A stretch of 64,000 nt of DNA from Anaerolineales bacterium. Its GTDB lineage: Bacteria > Chloroflexota > Anaerolineae > Anaerolineales > DRMV01. Below are positions 1-8,237 of this stretch, one piece after another. The DNA lies in contig JALVVL010000010.1 in NCBI GenBank assembly GCA_027023425.1, positions 1-64,000 of the forward strand, given 5' to 3'. Under the pieces are notes generated by a model that was given only the letters and a program-made list of their open reading frames with translations, did no database searches and was not told where the DNA came from. The translations under genes were made by a program, and so were the position numbers. The first letter of the stretch is position 1. Each line of letters opens with the position of its first letter.

Positions 1-1
1 C

Positions 2-1534
2 CCCCCATCCCTCTCCAACCCATCTCCATCGCCGTCGCCAATTCCTTCGCCCACTCCATCGCCCACGCCAACTCCTGCACCAACCCAAATCCCGCAGATT
101 CCGCATTCACAGGCCTCGCCTCTCCAGCAAATGCTCGCCCGCGAGTTCGGGGCGTGGCCGGAGTTGGTTGCCGCAAAGCAGAAAGACACGCTTGTCGGCA
201 AGAAAGGCATTGTCCACCTGCATCCGGGCGACATTGTGGCCGTTTACAAACTCTCCGATGGCAATGTCATGCTTGCTTCACAGGACAGCATGGCAATAGC
301 AACCCCTGAAGACGCCCAGAAGGCGCTTGGCCTTGATGTTTCCTCTGCTCCAAAAGTCAATGCCGACACAAGCGCCGCACTTCAGGCTTTCACCCAGGCC
401 AAGGCTTGGAATTACTACATCCAAAACTACCAACTGCCCGACCACATTGATGGTTTGGTTGACGCCAATGGCCAGCCAGTTGACCTCCACAAATTCTTCA
501 CCGACAGGAATTATGCTGTAAAGGTTGTTTCAGGCTATCTGAATTCCCCCATCATCATGCGCAAAGGCAAAACCATTCCTTTCAGGAGAAGAATCAACAA
601 AGACCCGAACAGGATTGTTGACGCCCTTTATGCTCTCTATTACGGCATGAGGTTTGATCCGGCTATGACCATGTTCGGAAAATTTGGCCCAGATTTTTGG
701 AAGGATGGAGCAGACATAAAAGCCAATGGCACGGGATGGGCTGTGTCATTTGACAACCCGTGGATATTCACACCGCCATTTGTTGATGACCACAATGATA
801 TTCATTCAAACATGGACATTCGCCCATCCAATCCATCATCAGCCATCCTCTACAACCCCTTCACCCAGCCCGTGAAAGTCAAGAATGTGTGGTTGTGGTA
901 TGACAGAAGAAAATTTAGAACATTTAGACAAGCCTACGAGGCAGGGGCACTGAACGCCTCAATCCACGGAGTGGTAACTCCACCGGACGGAGGAAAGCCG
1001 GTGGAGTTTTATTTTGCCCATTTGAAGGCCGAAAAAGGCTTTGGCATATGGAATTACCTTGACCCTATGAAGGCAAGCCTCCTCTCGGGTGCCAATGCTG
1101 TTATTAGAGTAAATGAAAAGTTCAGCATAAAACCCGGTGAACCTATCAGCCACCTTGACAACCCCAAAGATGACCCGCTTTCCCAAGGCTGGCATGTTGA
1201 GTTTGGCGTCACCTTGAGAAACGGATACAAACATTACGGCATAGAAGACTACCGCATCGCCACCCTCATGGCGACCGCGATGCTGTATCATCCAAATCCC
1301 GAGCAATACCTTCCGCCTCTGCCTCCCGCCCCGGAGCAGGGCTATTGGTTTGGGAAAAAGCATGTTGTCTCATACCAGCCCACGGTGCCGGCTGTTGCCG
1401 TGAAACAGCCGAACGGCACAATTGCTTTTGCCAACATCAACCTCAACAAGAAAGAGCCGGGCTGGAAGAAGCAATTGCCGGCCTCGGCGAGGTTTTCAAA
1501 ATATCCCAAATCGGCCTTCCACAAAAGGGCATGA
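2..1534 (+). CDS. Unrecognised protein with Pro/Ser/Thr-rich linker (5' partial)
   Basis: I do not recognise this protein. The frame is open from base 2, so the beginning lies outside the window; the first in-frame ATG at 131 is unlikely to be the true start. The first ~45 visible residues are a low-complexity Pro-Ser/Thr linker, as in extracellular or wall-associated proteins. After it comes ~465 residues of globular sequence rich in aromatics, Asp and Asn, with no transmembrane segment. A DNIHSNMDIRPSNP-like stretch in the middle and a basic C-terminus (ending HKRA) are visible but match nothing I know. Base use is visibly less GC-rich than the metabolic blocks further on. The next gene follows after 48 bp and is also of unknown, secreted type, so the two may work together; that is inference. 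Confidence 0.7.
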   Translation, partial: PPSLSNPSPSPSPIPSPTPSPTPTPAPTQIPQIPHSQASPLQQMLAREFGAWPELVAAKQKDTLVGKKGIVHLHPGDIVAVYKLSDGNVMLASQDSMAIATPEDAQKALGLDVSSAPKVNADTSAALQAFTQAKAWNYYIQNYQLPDHIDGLVDANGQPVDLHKFFTDRNYAVKVVSGYLNSPIIMRKGKTIPFRRRINKDPNRIVDALYALYYGMRFDPAMTMFGKFGPDFWKDGADIKANGTGWAVSFDNPWIFTPPFVDDHNDIHSNMDIRPSNPSSAILYNPFTQPVKVKNVWLWYDRRKFRTFRQAYEAGALNASIHGVVTPPDGGKPVEFYFAHLKAEKGFGIWNYLDPMKASLLSGANAVIRVNEKFSIKPGEPISHLDNPKDDPLSQGWHVEFGVTLRNGYKHYGIEDYRIATLMATAMLYHPNPEQYLPPLPPAPEQGYWFGKKHVVSYQPTVPAVAVKQPNGTIAFANINLNKKEPGWKKQLPASARFSKYPKSAFHKRA

Positions 1535-1550
1535 GCGCAAAACTATAAAA

Positions 1551-1581
1551 GCCCCACCGACCAAATAAAACAAGGTGGGGC
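1551..1581 (+). promoter_or_regulatory. Hairpin covering the ribosome binding site of the 1583 gene
   Basis: An 8-bp perfect stem, GCCCCACC (1551-1558) with GGTGGGGC (1574-1581), closes a 15-nt A-rich loop. The 3' arm contains the purine-rich AAGGTGGGG that serves as ribosome binding site for the ATG at 1583, so the folded form would hide it. There is no T-run after the stem, so it is not a typical terminator. It may control translation of the second gene or tie it to ribosomes finishing the first gene at 1534; the role is inferred. Confidence 0.45.
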
Positions 1582-1582
1582 C

Positions 1583-2557
1583 ATGAAAAGGTTTGTTGTC
1601 GCTCTATTCTTGCTCATGCTTGTTTCTGCTGGGCTTTCTTCCGTTCCATGGAAGCCCTTGAAGAAAGTGGGAAAGGCTGTGGAACTGGTGAAAATTGCAC
1701 ATGCTAATGAGGATTGGCCTTGCACACCAGCGGTTTACAAGGATGGGTGCGCCTGTTTAGATGTGGGAGATGGCTACAAACTCAAGCATGTGGTGCAATG
1801 CTGGATTGGGAAATACGGGGAGTGCGAGTGTTCCTATACTGACTGGTGCAGTGACACCATTTATTGTGATTCCCAGTGTACCCAGCCAAGTCAGGGAGGT
1901 TCTTGCTCTGGCGAAGAAAACCAATGCAACTACGACAGCGACTGCATAAACAAGCATATTGGCAAGTATTGTTGCGATGTGGGAGACCACAACGAGTGCT
2001 GGGATTGCCCGTGCAACGACCCGAATTGCAATGGCGGTGGGGGAGGCTCAGGCGGGGGCAACGGATGTGATGTCACCCCGCCAACAGGGCTGTCGGCCAG
2101 CCCGTCCTACACCTCGGCCTCCATCACCTGGAGCCACGGCCACAACGACCATCAGGAACTTTTTGTTGACCCCGACCATTCAAAAGTGGAAAACGACTGC
2201 GCCAATGGTTGCTTTTTGAAGAAAACAGACCTCGCCTATTCCGCCAATGCCTACACAGTCACAGGCCTCCAGCAGGGAACAACCTACTACTACAAAATCG
2301 TCTCGGTCAAGGACTGCGACTCAAAAGCCGCCGAATCCTCTTTCACAACCCTTGCCTGCGATGTCACCGCCCCAACAGGCCTTCACGCATCCCCTTCCTA
2401 CAACTACTCCATCCTCACCTGGACCCCGGGCCACAACAGCCATCAGGAACTCTACCTTGACACGGACAAGGCCAGAGTGGACAGTAACGCCAAGGGTAAC
2501 GCAGAGACGCAGAGGAAGCAGAGGCGCAGAGAGAAAACCACAGATTACACAGATTAG
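1583..2557 (+). CDS. Secreted Cys-rich protein with FnIII-like repeats, 3' end replaced by a repeat
   Basis: Function unknown. Residues 1-20 form a clear signal peptide (MKRFVVALFLLMLVSAG). Residues 45-150 are Cys-rich with paired cysteines (CACL, CECS, CCD, CPC), suggesting a disulphide-bonded extracellular module. A Gly-rich hinge (151-160) is followed by a fibronectin-III-like unit (about 162-258) starting CDVTPPTGLSASPSY. A second copy begins at 259 with CDVTAPTGLHASPSY but stops after ~42 residues; HNDHQELFVD in unit 1 and HNSHQELYLD in unit 2 confirm the duplication. The last ~24 residues, from about S301, are not protein-like: they are read from the dispersed repeat that starts near 2489 and ends TTDYTD-stop. 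The gene was therefore longer and has been cut by the repeat. Confidence 0.7.
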   Translation: MKRFVVALFLLMLVSAGLSSVPWKPLKKVGKAVELVKIAHANEDWPCTPAVYKDGCACLDVGDGYKLKHVVQCWIGKYGECECSYTDWCSDTIYCDSQCTQPSQGGSCSGEENQCNYDSDCINKHIGKYCCDVGDHNECWDCPCNDPNCNGGGGGSGGGNGCDVTPPTGLSASPSYTSASITWSHGHNDHQELFVDPDHSKVENDCANGCFLKKTDLAYSANAYTVTGLQQGTTYYYKIVSVKDCDSKAAESSFTTLACDVTAPTGLHASPSYNYSILTWTPGHNSHQELYLDTDKARVDSNAKGNAETQRKQRRREKTTDYTD

Positions 2558-2608
2558 CACAGATTTTTTCTGTGTTTTCTACAAATTTCTGTGTCCTCTG
2601 TGGTTTTT
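2489..2608. repeat. Dispersed CACAGATTACACAGATTAG-family repeat
   Basis: A left module (TAACGCAGAGACGCAGAGG type) is followed by AAACCACAGATTACACAGAT, TAGCACAGATTTTTTCTGTG and a right arm ending CCTCTGTGGTTTTT. The outer AAACCACAGA and TCTGTGGTTT arms are complementary, so the core can fold on itself. Near copies lie at 19.05, 20.1, 21.4, 45.0, 48.7 and 52.3 kb. This copy supplies the last codons and stop of the gene ending at 2557. Confidence 0.9.
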
Positions 2609-2619
2609 CTACCCTGCCC

Positions 2620-2800
2620 ACAAAGCAACGACCCAACGACGCAACAACCCAACGACTCAACGCCCCAATCCCTCAGTACCTCAATCCCTAAATCCCTCTC
2701 TTTCTGTGTTCTCTATAAATTTCTGTGTCTTCTGTGGCCCTCCGGCGGCAGTTGAAGCCACATCCAGATTCGCTCGGCTCGCAATGACACGCGACGGACG
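2620..2800. repeat. Composite repeat: AACGACCC tandem, CCCTCAGTACCTCAATCCC module, CTGTG arm
   Basis: Degenerate 8-mers of AACGACCC/AACGACTC type (about 2627-2665) pass into CCCCAATCCCTCAGTACCTC (2663-2682) and then into a TTTCTGTGTTCTCTATAAATTTCTGTG-like arm (2700-2738). The same three modules in the same order recur at 52.48-52.57 kb. From about 2765 a piece of the CATTGCGAGCC family appears in reverse. No gene is visible in 2558-2806. Confidence 0.8.
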
Positions 2801-2806
2801 TCGCTT

Positions 2807-3634
2807 TTATTGGCGCTTCCCAAGCACAGTTATCGGCGCGCCGCGCTCCAGCCCCAGCATTTCCGCCGCGCTTTGCCGATTTGCCACAATTTCTATCATG
2901 CCAGCACTCCCAACAATGGCCCCAATCTCGCCTTGGGGAACCTCGGCAAATGTTTTGAAAATAGGCACAACTTCACCATCGGGCAAGCGCACCGCCGTGG
3001 GGGTGAAATACACCGGCGTCGCCTCGCTGAGCCACGGCGTGAAAACCCACAAGCCCCCCTCTTTTTGAAACACACCGGCAGAGGTGATTAGATTGCCAAA
3101 ATGATCGGCATGCAAAACCTGAGCATGGATTTCCTCGCCGACAAGACGACACTGCGGCCTCGGCAGCCGCTTCAGCGCAGGCACGAGAGGCCCAAACGCT
3201 TTGCCCGGCACCCCCTTGGCCGCATAAGCCGCGGCAGGCGCAAAAATATCGCGCCCGTGGAAGGTCGCGCTGGGGTTTGGTAGGTGAAAAACAGGGTTAG
3301 CAATCGCCCACGCGCGGGCATTTTCGGGCAACAGGTAAGAAAGCAAGCCATTATCGGGGGCGATGAAACGATAGCCCTCCACCTCAGCCAAAACCGGCAA
3401 ACGATGAGTTCCCACGCCCGGGTCCACCACCGCCAGGAACACCGTTCCTTTCGGGAAATAGCGCCAAGTTTGCCAGAGCACAAACGCGCCTCGCTCCACG
3501 TCCCCCGAAGGGATGTGGTGGGTTATATCCACAAGGTGCACTTCCACCCGCTGAAGGATTACGGCCTTCATGAGCGCTGTGTAAGGGTCTTGGGTTCCAA
3601 AATCGGTAAGTAGCGCAATTATCGGTAAAGCCAT
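2807..3634 (-). CDS. S-adenosyl-L-methionine hydroxide adenosyltransferase (DUF62)
   Basis: Members of this family split S-adenosylmethionine with hydroxide into adenosine and methionine. The diagnostic motifs are present: TDFGTQDPY near the N-terminus (Asp11 of the Asp/Gly site), VDITHHIPSGDV, VDPGVGT and PDNGL in the N-terminal domain, then a smaller C-terminal beta-barrel region from about residue 175 with DHFGNLIT. Length (275 aa) is normal. I chose the ATG at 3634 because GAGG lies 9 nt upstream; a TTG five codons earlier is possible but has no good site. The gene is monocistronic and divergent from the gene at 3773. It is cytoplasmic. The family is well defined, but its physiological purpose in bacteria is not clear. 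Confidence 0.9.
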   Translation of the reverse strand: MALPIIALLTDFGTQDPYTALMKAVILQRVEVHLVDITHHIPSGDVERGAFVLWQTWRYFPKGTVFLAVVDPGVGTHRLPVLAEVEGYRFIAPDNGLLSYLLPENARAWAIANPVFHLPNPSATFHGRDIFAPAAAYAAKGVPGKAFGPLVPALKRLPRPQCRLVGEEIHAQVLHADHFGNLITSAGVFQKEGGLWVFTPWLSEATPVYFTPTAVRLPDGEVVPIFKTFAEVPQGEIGAIVGSAGMIEIVANRQSAAEMLGLERGAPITVLGKRQ

Positions 3635-3676
3635 TTTCAAAATCCTCAAGTTACGATACGAAATTCTAAAGTTATC

Positions 3677-3705
3677 TTGACAAAAGCGGCACGATGGTGT
3701 ATTAT
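3677..3705 (+). promoter_or_regulatory. Sigma-70-type promoter for the 3773 gene
   Basis: A perfect -35 TTGACA (3677-3682) is separated by 17 bp from TATTAT (3700-3705). The predicted start near 3712 leaves a leader of about 60 nt before the ATG at 3773. This is one of the two best promoter matches in the window. Confidence 0.75.
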
Positions 3706-3772
3706 TTCAATGCGCGCGCACGAAATTTGCTATCCACATGTTGATTTTACCCCAACTATCAGGAGATGAAAA

Positions 3773-4153
3773 ATGAGCATAAGCGAAGAAAAAAAGCGCA
3801 TTCTCAAAATGGTAGAAGCGGGCACCATCACTGCCGAAGAAGCCGCTCAACTGCTGGAAGCACTTGAAGCCTCCGAAGAAAAGGTCGTAGTTGCACCCTC
3901 CAAGCCCAAAAAGGCCCGCTGGCTGAGAATACGGGTTATTGAAGGTGGGCACGAAAAGCCAACTATAAATTTGAAAATCCCGATAGGGTTGGTTGGCTTG
4001 GCAAAGAAAATTGGCGGCCGCTTTTTGCCCGAGTCGGAAATGGAAGACCTGCAAGAACTTTTGGAGGGGCTCGCCGCCGACCCGGAAGAAGGAAAATTTT
4101 TAGAAATAGTAGACCACGACGACGGCGACCGCGTTGAAATCATGGTTGAGTGA
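3773..4153 (+). CDS. SHOCT-like domain protein
   Basis: A small cytoplasmic protein (126 aa) of unknown exact role. The first ~33 residues (SEEKKRILKMVEAGTITAEE) form the short helical SHOCT-like module seen at the N-terminus of YvlB/LiaX-type proteins in envelope-stress loci. The middle (residues 45-85) is basic with two hydrophobic stretches too short to be sure membrane spans, and the C-terminal third is acidic, ending in a beta-rich DHDDGDRVEIMVE. GGAG sits 7-8 nt before the ATG, and an excellent promoter lies at 3677-3705. It stands alone and is followed by a strong terminator. A regulatory or envelope-stress role is only suggested by the domain. Confidence 0.7.
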   Translation: MSISEEKKRILKMVEAGTITAEEAAQLLEALEASEEKVVVAPSKPKKARWLRIRVIEGGHEKPTINLKIPIGLVGLAKKIGGRFLPESEMEDLQELLEGLAADPEEGKFLEIVDHDDGDRVEIMVE

Positions 4154-4245
4154 ACGGCCTACCGCCGCTTTACCTTCCCAGCGAATGGCCTTTCCTGCAG
4201 TACAGGGAAAGGCCATCGCCTTATACAAGCGAGCAAAATCCTGAC

Positions 4246-4283
4246 AAAAACTCCCGACGGCGAAAATGCCGTCGGGAGTTTTT
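4246..4283. terminator. Bidirectional Rho-independent terminator
   Basis: An 11-bp perfect stem CTCCCGACGGC / GCCGTCGGGAG with a 6-nt loop is flanked by AAAAA on the left and TTTTT on the right. It can end both the + strand gene at 3773-4153 and the - strand nifJ ending at 4295. A second, weaker stem (GGCCTTTCC / GGAAAGGCC, about 4188-4213) lies just upstream on the + strand. Confidence 0.85.
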
Positions 4284-4294
4284 CGTGCAAGGCA

Positions 4295-7200
4295 CTATTT
4301 CTTGCCGTTGCCGTTTCCATCCTCGTCAAGGCTGAATTTCATCTGCGCCCACATCTTGTACATTTGCCAGCGCATCTTGACGTCTTCCTGCGCCTTGGCG
4401 AGCAGTTCTTCGGCGCGCTCGGGCTTGCTGCGGGCAAGCATAGTGTAGCGCGTCTCGTTGTAGACGTATTCGTGCAAAGGAATCTTCGGATCGCGCGAAT
4501 CAAGTTGCAGAGGCGGCTTGCCTTGCTTGATGCGGCGCGGGTCAAACCGGATGAGCGGCCAGTAACCCGAATCCACCGCGCGCTTCTGCTGGTCAAAGCC
4601 ATAGCGCAGGTCGTAGCCGTGCGCAATACAATGCGAGTAAGCAATGATGAGCGACGGGCCATCGTAGGATTCAGCCTCAAGGAAAGCCTTGATGGTCTGC
4701 GATTCGTTAGCGCCCATTGCCACGCGCGCCACATACACATTGCCGTAGGTCATCGCCATCATCGCCAAGTCCTTCTTAGGCAACGGCTTGCCCGCGGCGG
4801 CAAACTTAGCAACAGCGCCGCGCGGCGTCGCTTTGGACATCTGACCGCCGGTGTTGGAATAAACCTCGGTGTCCAGCACCAAAATGTTCACATTCCGGCC
4901 GGACGCCAAAACATGGTCTAAACCACCGTAGCCAATGTCGTAAGCCCAGCCATCGCCACCGACAATCCACACGCTCTTCTTCACCAGCGCATCGGCCACA
5001 TGGAGCAAATCTTTCACCTTCGGCGTCTGTTCCATCTTGGAAAGGCGCTGCTTCAATTCCTCAACGCGCTCGCGCTGGGCGTTGATGCCCTCCTCGGTGG
5101 ATTGGTCGGCGTTGAGGATGGCCTCCGCCAATTCCTCGCCGATTTGCGGGGCAAGCGCCTCCAGCAGTTCGCGCGCATATTCATTCTGCTTATCAACCGC
5201 AACGCGCATACCCAAGCCGAACTCGGCATTATCCTCAAACAGCGAGTTAGACCAAGCCGGGCCGCGCCCATCCTTGTTGTAAGCCCAAGGGGTGGTGGGC
5301 AAGTTGCCGCCGTAAATGGAGGAACAACCGGTTGCATTGGCAACAAGAGCGCGGTCGCCGAACAAGCGGGTCAGCAGCGAGAGGTAAGGGGTTTCACCGC
5401 AGCCCGCGCAAGCGCCCGAGAACTCAAACAGCGGGGTGAGCAACTGCACGTCTTTCGCCACATTGAACTTGAGTTGGTTGCGCGGCGGGTCGGGCAGGTT
5501 GAAGAAGAATTCCCAATTCTTGGATTCTTGCTCGCGGATCGGCGGTTGCGGCGCCATGTTGAGCGCCTTGCGCTCGGGATTGTTCTTATCCACCGCGGGA
5601 CAGACTTCCACGCACAAGCCACAGCCGGTGCAGTCTTCGGGCGAAACCTGAATGATGTATTCCATGCCCTTGAACTGGCGCCACTTGGCGGGCATGTGCT
5701 TGAGCGTGGGCGGAGCGTCTTCCAGCGCCTCGGGGGGCACAACCTTTGCGCGGATGACCGCGTGCGGGCACGCCATCACGCACTTGCCGCACTGGATACA
5801 CAGGTCGGGCTCCCAAACGGGAATTTCAAGGGCGATGTTGCGCTTTTCCCAGCGGGTAGTGCCGCTCGGGTAAGTGCCGTCGTTGGGCAACACACTGGTC
5901 GGGAGTTCGTCGCCCTCGCCCGCAATCATCTTGGCGGTAACCTTCTGCACAAATTCAGGCGCTTCGGGCGGCACAGGCGGGCGCATTTCAATCTTAGAAG
6001 TCACCTTGTCGGGCACTTTGACTTCGTGCAAGTGGGCAAGCGCGGCGTCCACCGCGGCAAAGTTCTTCTTCACAATGTCTTCGCCCTTGCGGCCGTAAGT
6101 CTTCTTGATTGCCTCTTTGATTTTGGCGATAGCCTCATCCTTGGGCAACACGCCGCTGATGGCGAAGAAAGCAGTCTGCAAAATGGTGTTGATGCGGCCG
6201 CCCAAGCCCACATCACGCGCCACCTTGTAGCCGTCAATCACAAAGAAGCGCAGTTTCTTGTCAATGATTTCTTTCTGGATGGTGCGCGGGAGTTTATCCC
6301 ACACCTCATCGGCCTCGTAGGGGGAATTGAGCAAGAAAGTGGCGCCGGGCTCGGCGGTCTTCAAAACATTGATCCGCTCAAGGAAGGAAAACTGATGGCA
6401 TGCCACAAAGTTCGCCTTGCGGATGAGGTAAGTTGAGCGGATGGGGTGAGGGCCGAAGCGCAGGTGCGAAGTGGTCATTGAGCCGGATTTGCGCGAGTCG
6501 TACACAAAGTAGCCCTGAGCGTAGTTGTCGGTCTCGGTGCCGATGATTTTGATGCTGTTCTTGTTCGCACCAACCGTACCATCGGAGCCCAAGCCGTAGA
6601 ACACGGCGCGGATGGTTTCGGGGTCTTCGGTGGAAAATTCGGGGTCGTATTCAATGCTGGTGTGGGTGAGATCGTCGTAAATGCCGACCGTGAAGTGGTT
6701 TTTGGGGTCGTCTTTCTTGAGTTCGTCAAAGATGCCCTTGACCATCGCGGGCGTAAATTCTTTGGAGGAAAGGCCGTAGCGCCCGCCAACCACGATCGGG
6801 GTGGTTTCAAAGGGCAGTTCGCCGCGCATTTCGGCTTCGCGGATGGCGGTGAGCACATCCTGATACAGCGGCTCGCCGGCGCTGCCAGGCTCTTTGGTGC
6901 GGTCAAGCACAGCAATTTTCTTCACGGTCTTGGGCAACGACTTGATGAAGTGCTCAACCGAGAACGGGCGGAAGAGCCGCACTTTGAGCACGCCGACCTT
7001 TTCGCCCATCTTGGAGGTCATGTATTCCACAGTTTCGTGAGCGGTATCGGCGCCGGAGCCCATCAACACAATCACCCGCTCGGCATCGGGAGCGCCAACG
7101 TAGTCAAACAGGTTGTAGCGCCGCCCCACTAACTCATAGAATTTATCCATGTATTTCTGCACAATGGCGGGAGTGGCAATGTAGAACGGGTTGACGGTTT

Positions 7201-7891
7201 CACGGGCTTGGAAGAACACATCGGGGTTTTGCGCCGTGCCGCGGATGAACGGGCGTTCAGGGTTGAGCGCGCGCTCGCGATGCGCCCGCACGAGTTCGTC
7301 GTTTATCATTGCGCGGATGTCTTCGGGCAAAAGGCGCTCAATTTTGCGGATTTCGTGCGAGGTGCGGAAGCCGTCCATTATGTGGAGGAAGGGCACGCGC
7401 GCCTCAAGCGTGGATGCGTGGGCGATTAGCGCGAGGTCTTGCGCCTCTTGCGGGTTGGCCGAGAAGAGAAAAGCCCAACCCGTGGCGCGCGCCGTCATCA
7501 CGTCGCTGTGGTCGCCAAAAATAGAGAGCGCCTGAGCCGCCACCGAGCGAGCCGCGATGTGGAATACTGTGGAAGTCAACTCGCCCGCGATTTTGTACAT
7601 ATTGGGGATCATCAAAAGCAAGCCCTGAGAAGCGGTGAACGTGGTGGTCAGCGCGCCGGCTTGCAGCGAGCCATGCACAGCGCCGGCCGCGCCACCCTCG
7701 CTCTCCATCTCAATAACCTGCGGCACAGAACCCCAAATGTTCGGCTTACCCTCCGCCGCCCACAAGTCGGCAAGTTCGCCCATCGGCGATGCAGGGGTGA
7801 TGGGGTAAATGGCAACCACTTCGCTCGCATGGTACGCAACGTACGTGGTTGCCTCATTACCATCTACAGTTACAACAGGCCGCTTTGTCAT
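4295..7891 (-). CDS. nifJ: Pyruvate:ferredoxin (flavodoxin) oxidoreductase, single-chain
   Basis: This homodimeric enzyme converts pyruvate and CoA to acetyl-CoA and CO2, passing electrons to ferredoxin or flavodoxin in the cytoplasm. All fused domains are present in 1198 aa, the usual length: the N-terminal pyrimidine-binding TPP domain (YPITPASPMGE near residue 30), domain II, the gamma domain, two [4Fe-4S] clusters (CIQCGKCVMACPH around 697-710 and CTGCGLCVEVCP around 753-765), and the C-terminal TPP domain (CAGCGETPY around 826; GGDGWAYDIGYGG around 975, with NTGGQMSKATPRG). The start is fixed by AAGGAGG 7 nt before the ATG. The gene stands alone between a divergent rplS promoter and a bidirectional terminator. 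It points to an anaerobic or facultative route for pyruvate; the ADP-forming synthetase at 36506 could turn acyl-CoA into ATP. Confidence 0.97.
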   Translation of the reverse strand: MTKRPVVTVDGNEATTYVAYHASEVVAIYPITPASPMGELADLWAAEGKPNIWGSVPQVIEMESEGGAAGAVHGSLQAGALTTTFTASQGLLLMIPNMYKIAGELTSTVFHIAARSVAAQALSIFGDHSDVMTARATGWAFLFSANPQEAQDLALIAHASTLEARVPFLHIMDGFRTSHEIRKIERLLPEDIRAMINDELVRAHRERALNPERPFIRGTAQNPDVFFQARETVNPFYIATPAIVQKYMDKFYELVGRRYNLFDYVGAPDAERVIVLMGSGADTAHETVEYMTSKMGEKVGVLKVRLFRPFSVEHFIKSLPKTVKKIAVLDRTKEPGSAGEPLYQDVLTAIREAEMRGELPFETTPIVVGGRYGLSSKEFTPAMVKGIFDELKKDDPKNHFTVGIYDDLTHTSIEYDPEFSTEDPETIRAVFYGLGSDGTVGANKNSIKIIGTETDNYAQGYFVYDSRKSGSMTTSHLRFGPHPIRSTYLIRKANFVACHQFSFLERINVLKTAEPGATFLLNSPYEADEVWDKLPRTIQKEIIDKKLRFFVIDGYKVARDVGLGGRINTILQTAFFAISGVLPKDEAIAKIKEAIKKTYGRKGEDIVKKNFAAVDAALAHLHEVKVPDKVTSKIEMRPPVPPEAPEFVQKVTAKMIAGEGDELPTSVLPNDGTYPSGTTRWEKRNIALEIPVWEPDLCIQCGKCVMACPHAVIRAKVVPPEALEDAPPTLKHMPAKWRQFKGMEYIIQVSPEDCTGCGLCVEVCPAVDKNNPERKALNMAPQPPIREQESKNWEFFFNLPDPPRNQLKFNVAKDVQLLTPLFEFSGACAGCGETPYLSLLTRLFGDRALVANATGCSSIYGGNLPTTPWAYNKDGRGPAWSNSLFEDNAEFGLGMRVAVDKQNEYARELLEALAPQIGEELAEAILNADQSTEEGINAQRERVEELKQRLSKMEQTPKVKDLLHVADALVKKSVWIVGGDGWAYDIGYGGLDHVLASGRNVNILVLDTEVYSNTGGQMSKATPRGAVAKFAAAGKPLPKKDLAMMAMTYGNVYVARVAMGANESQTIKAFLEAESYDGPSLIIAYSHCIAHGYDLRYGFDQQKRAVDSGYWPLIRFDPRRIKQGKPPLQLDSRDPKIPLHEYVYNETRYTMLARSKPERAEELLAKAQEDVKMRWQMYKMWAQMKFSLDEDGNGNGKK

Positions 7892-7966
7892 AAAATGCCT
7901 CCTTCAAGTTAGAATTATCGGCCATCCCGCCAAATAGATGCAGGAAATTACGCTTTTTCTCAATTC

Positions 7967-7972
7967 ATTATA
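7967..7972 (-). promoter_or_regulatory. Probable -10 element for nifJ
   Basis: Reading on the - strand, TATAAT (7972 to 7967) lies about 75 nt before the nifJ start codon. No good -35 is visible at the usual distance (CCTGAG-like sequence there), so the promoter may need an activator. The rest of the 7892-8237 gap holds the rplS promoter and leader and no gene. Confidence 0.45.
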
Positions 7973-8121
7973 CTACCATAACCAAATTTCTCAGGCAGAG
8001 CAACGCGAAAAGGTGATAAAAAGCACATTGCCGCGGCTCCTACCAGTCACAATCGGACGACAAATTTTGCCACCGCAGCCCTTCGTTTTGGTAATATTTT
8101 GGGCGATAGAACGCAATTTTC

Positions 8122-8150
8122 TTCCCAAAAGCCACATGGGGTGATATAAT
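8122..8150 (+). promoter_or_regulatory. Promoter for rplS with extended -10
   Basis: TTCCCA (8122-8127), a 17-bp spacer and TATAAT (8145-8150); TG at 8142-8143 makes it an extended -10. The transcript would begin near 8157 and carry a GC-rich leader of about 80 nt (with GCGCCGCC/GGGCGGC able to pair) before rplS, which could be an autoregulatory site; that last point is inference. Confidence 0.6.
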
Positions 8151-8237
8151 CCCCGCGCCGCCGTGGGCGGCATTAGCGCGTATGTGCCCTTTCGCCAAGC
8201 GGCACCGCTACGCGACTCTATCAGCGAGGTAATCACC

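Noticed and set aside
2620..2800. Continuation of coding sequence through the repeat after 2557
   Set aside because: A 273-codon frame crosses it, but the peptide (ITQISTD, TTQR) is just translated repeat, with no domain and no start signal.
5000..6436. 478-codon open frame on the + strand opposite nifJ
   Set aside because: It lies wholly inside the strongly conserved nifJ coding region, has no ribosome site and no recognisable domain; it is an antisense shadow of GC-rich codons.
7892..8237. Riboswitch or small RNA in the nifJ-rplS gap
   Set aside because: Only promoter elements and a short GC-rich leader are visible; no known riboswitch core could be recognised.
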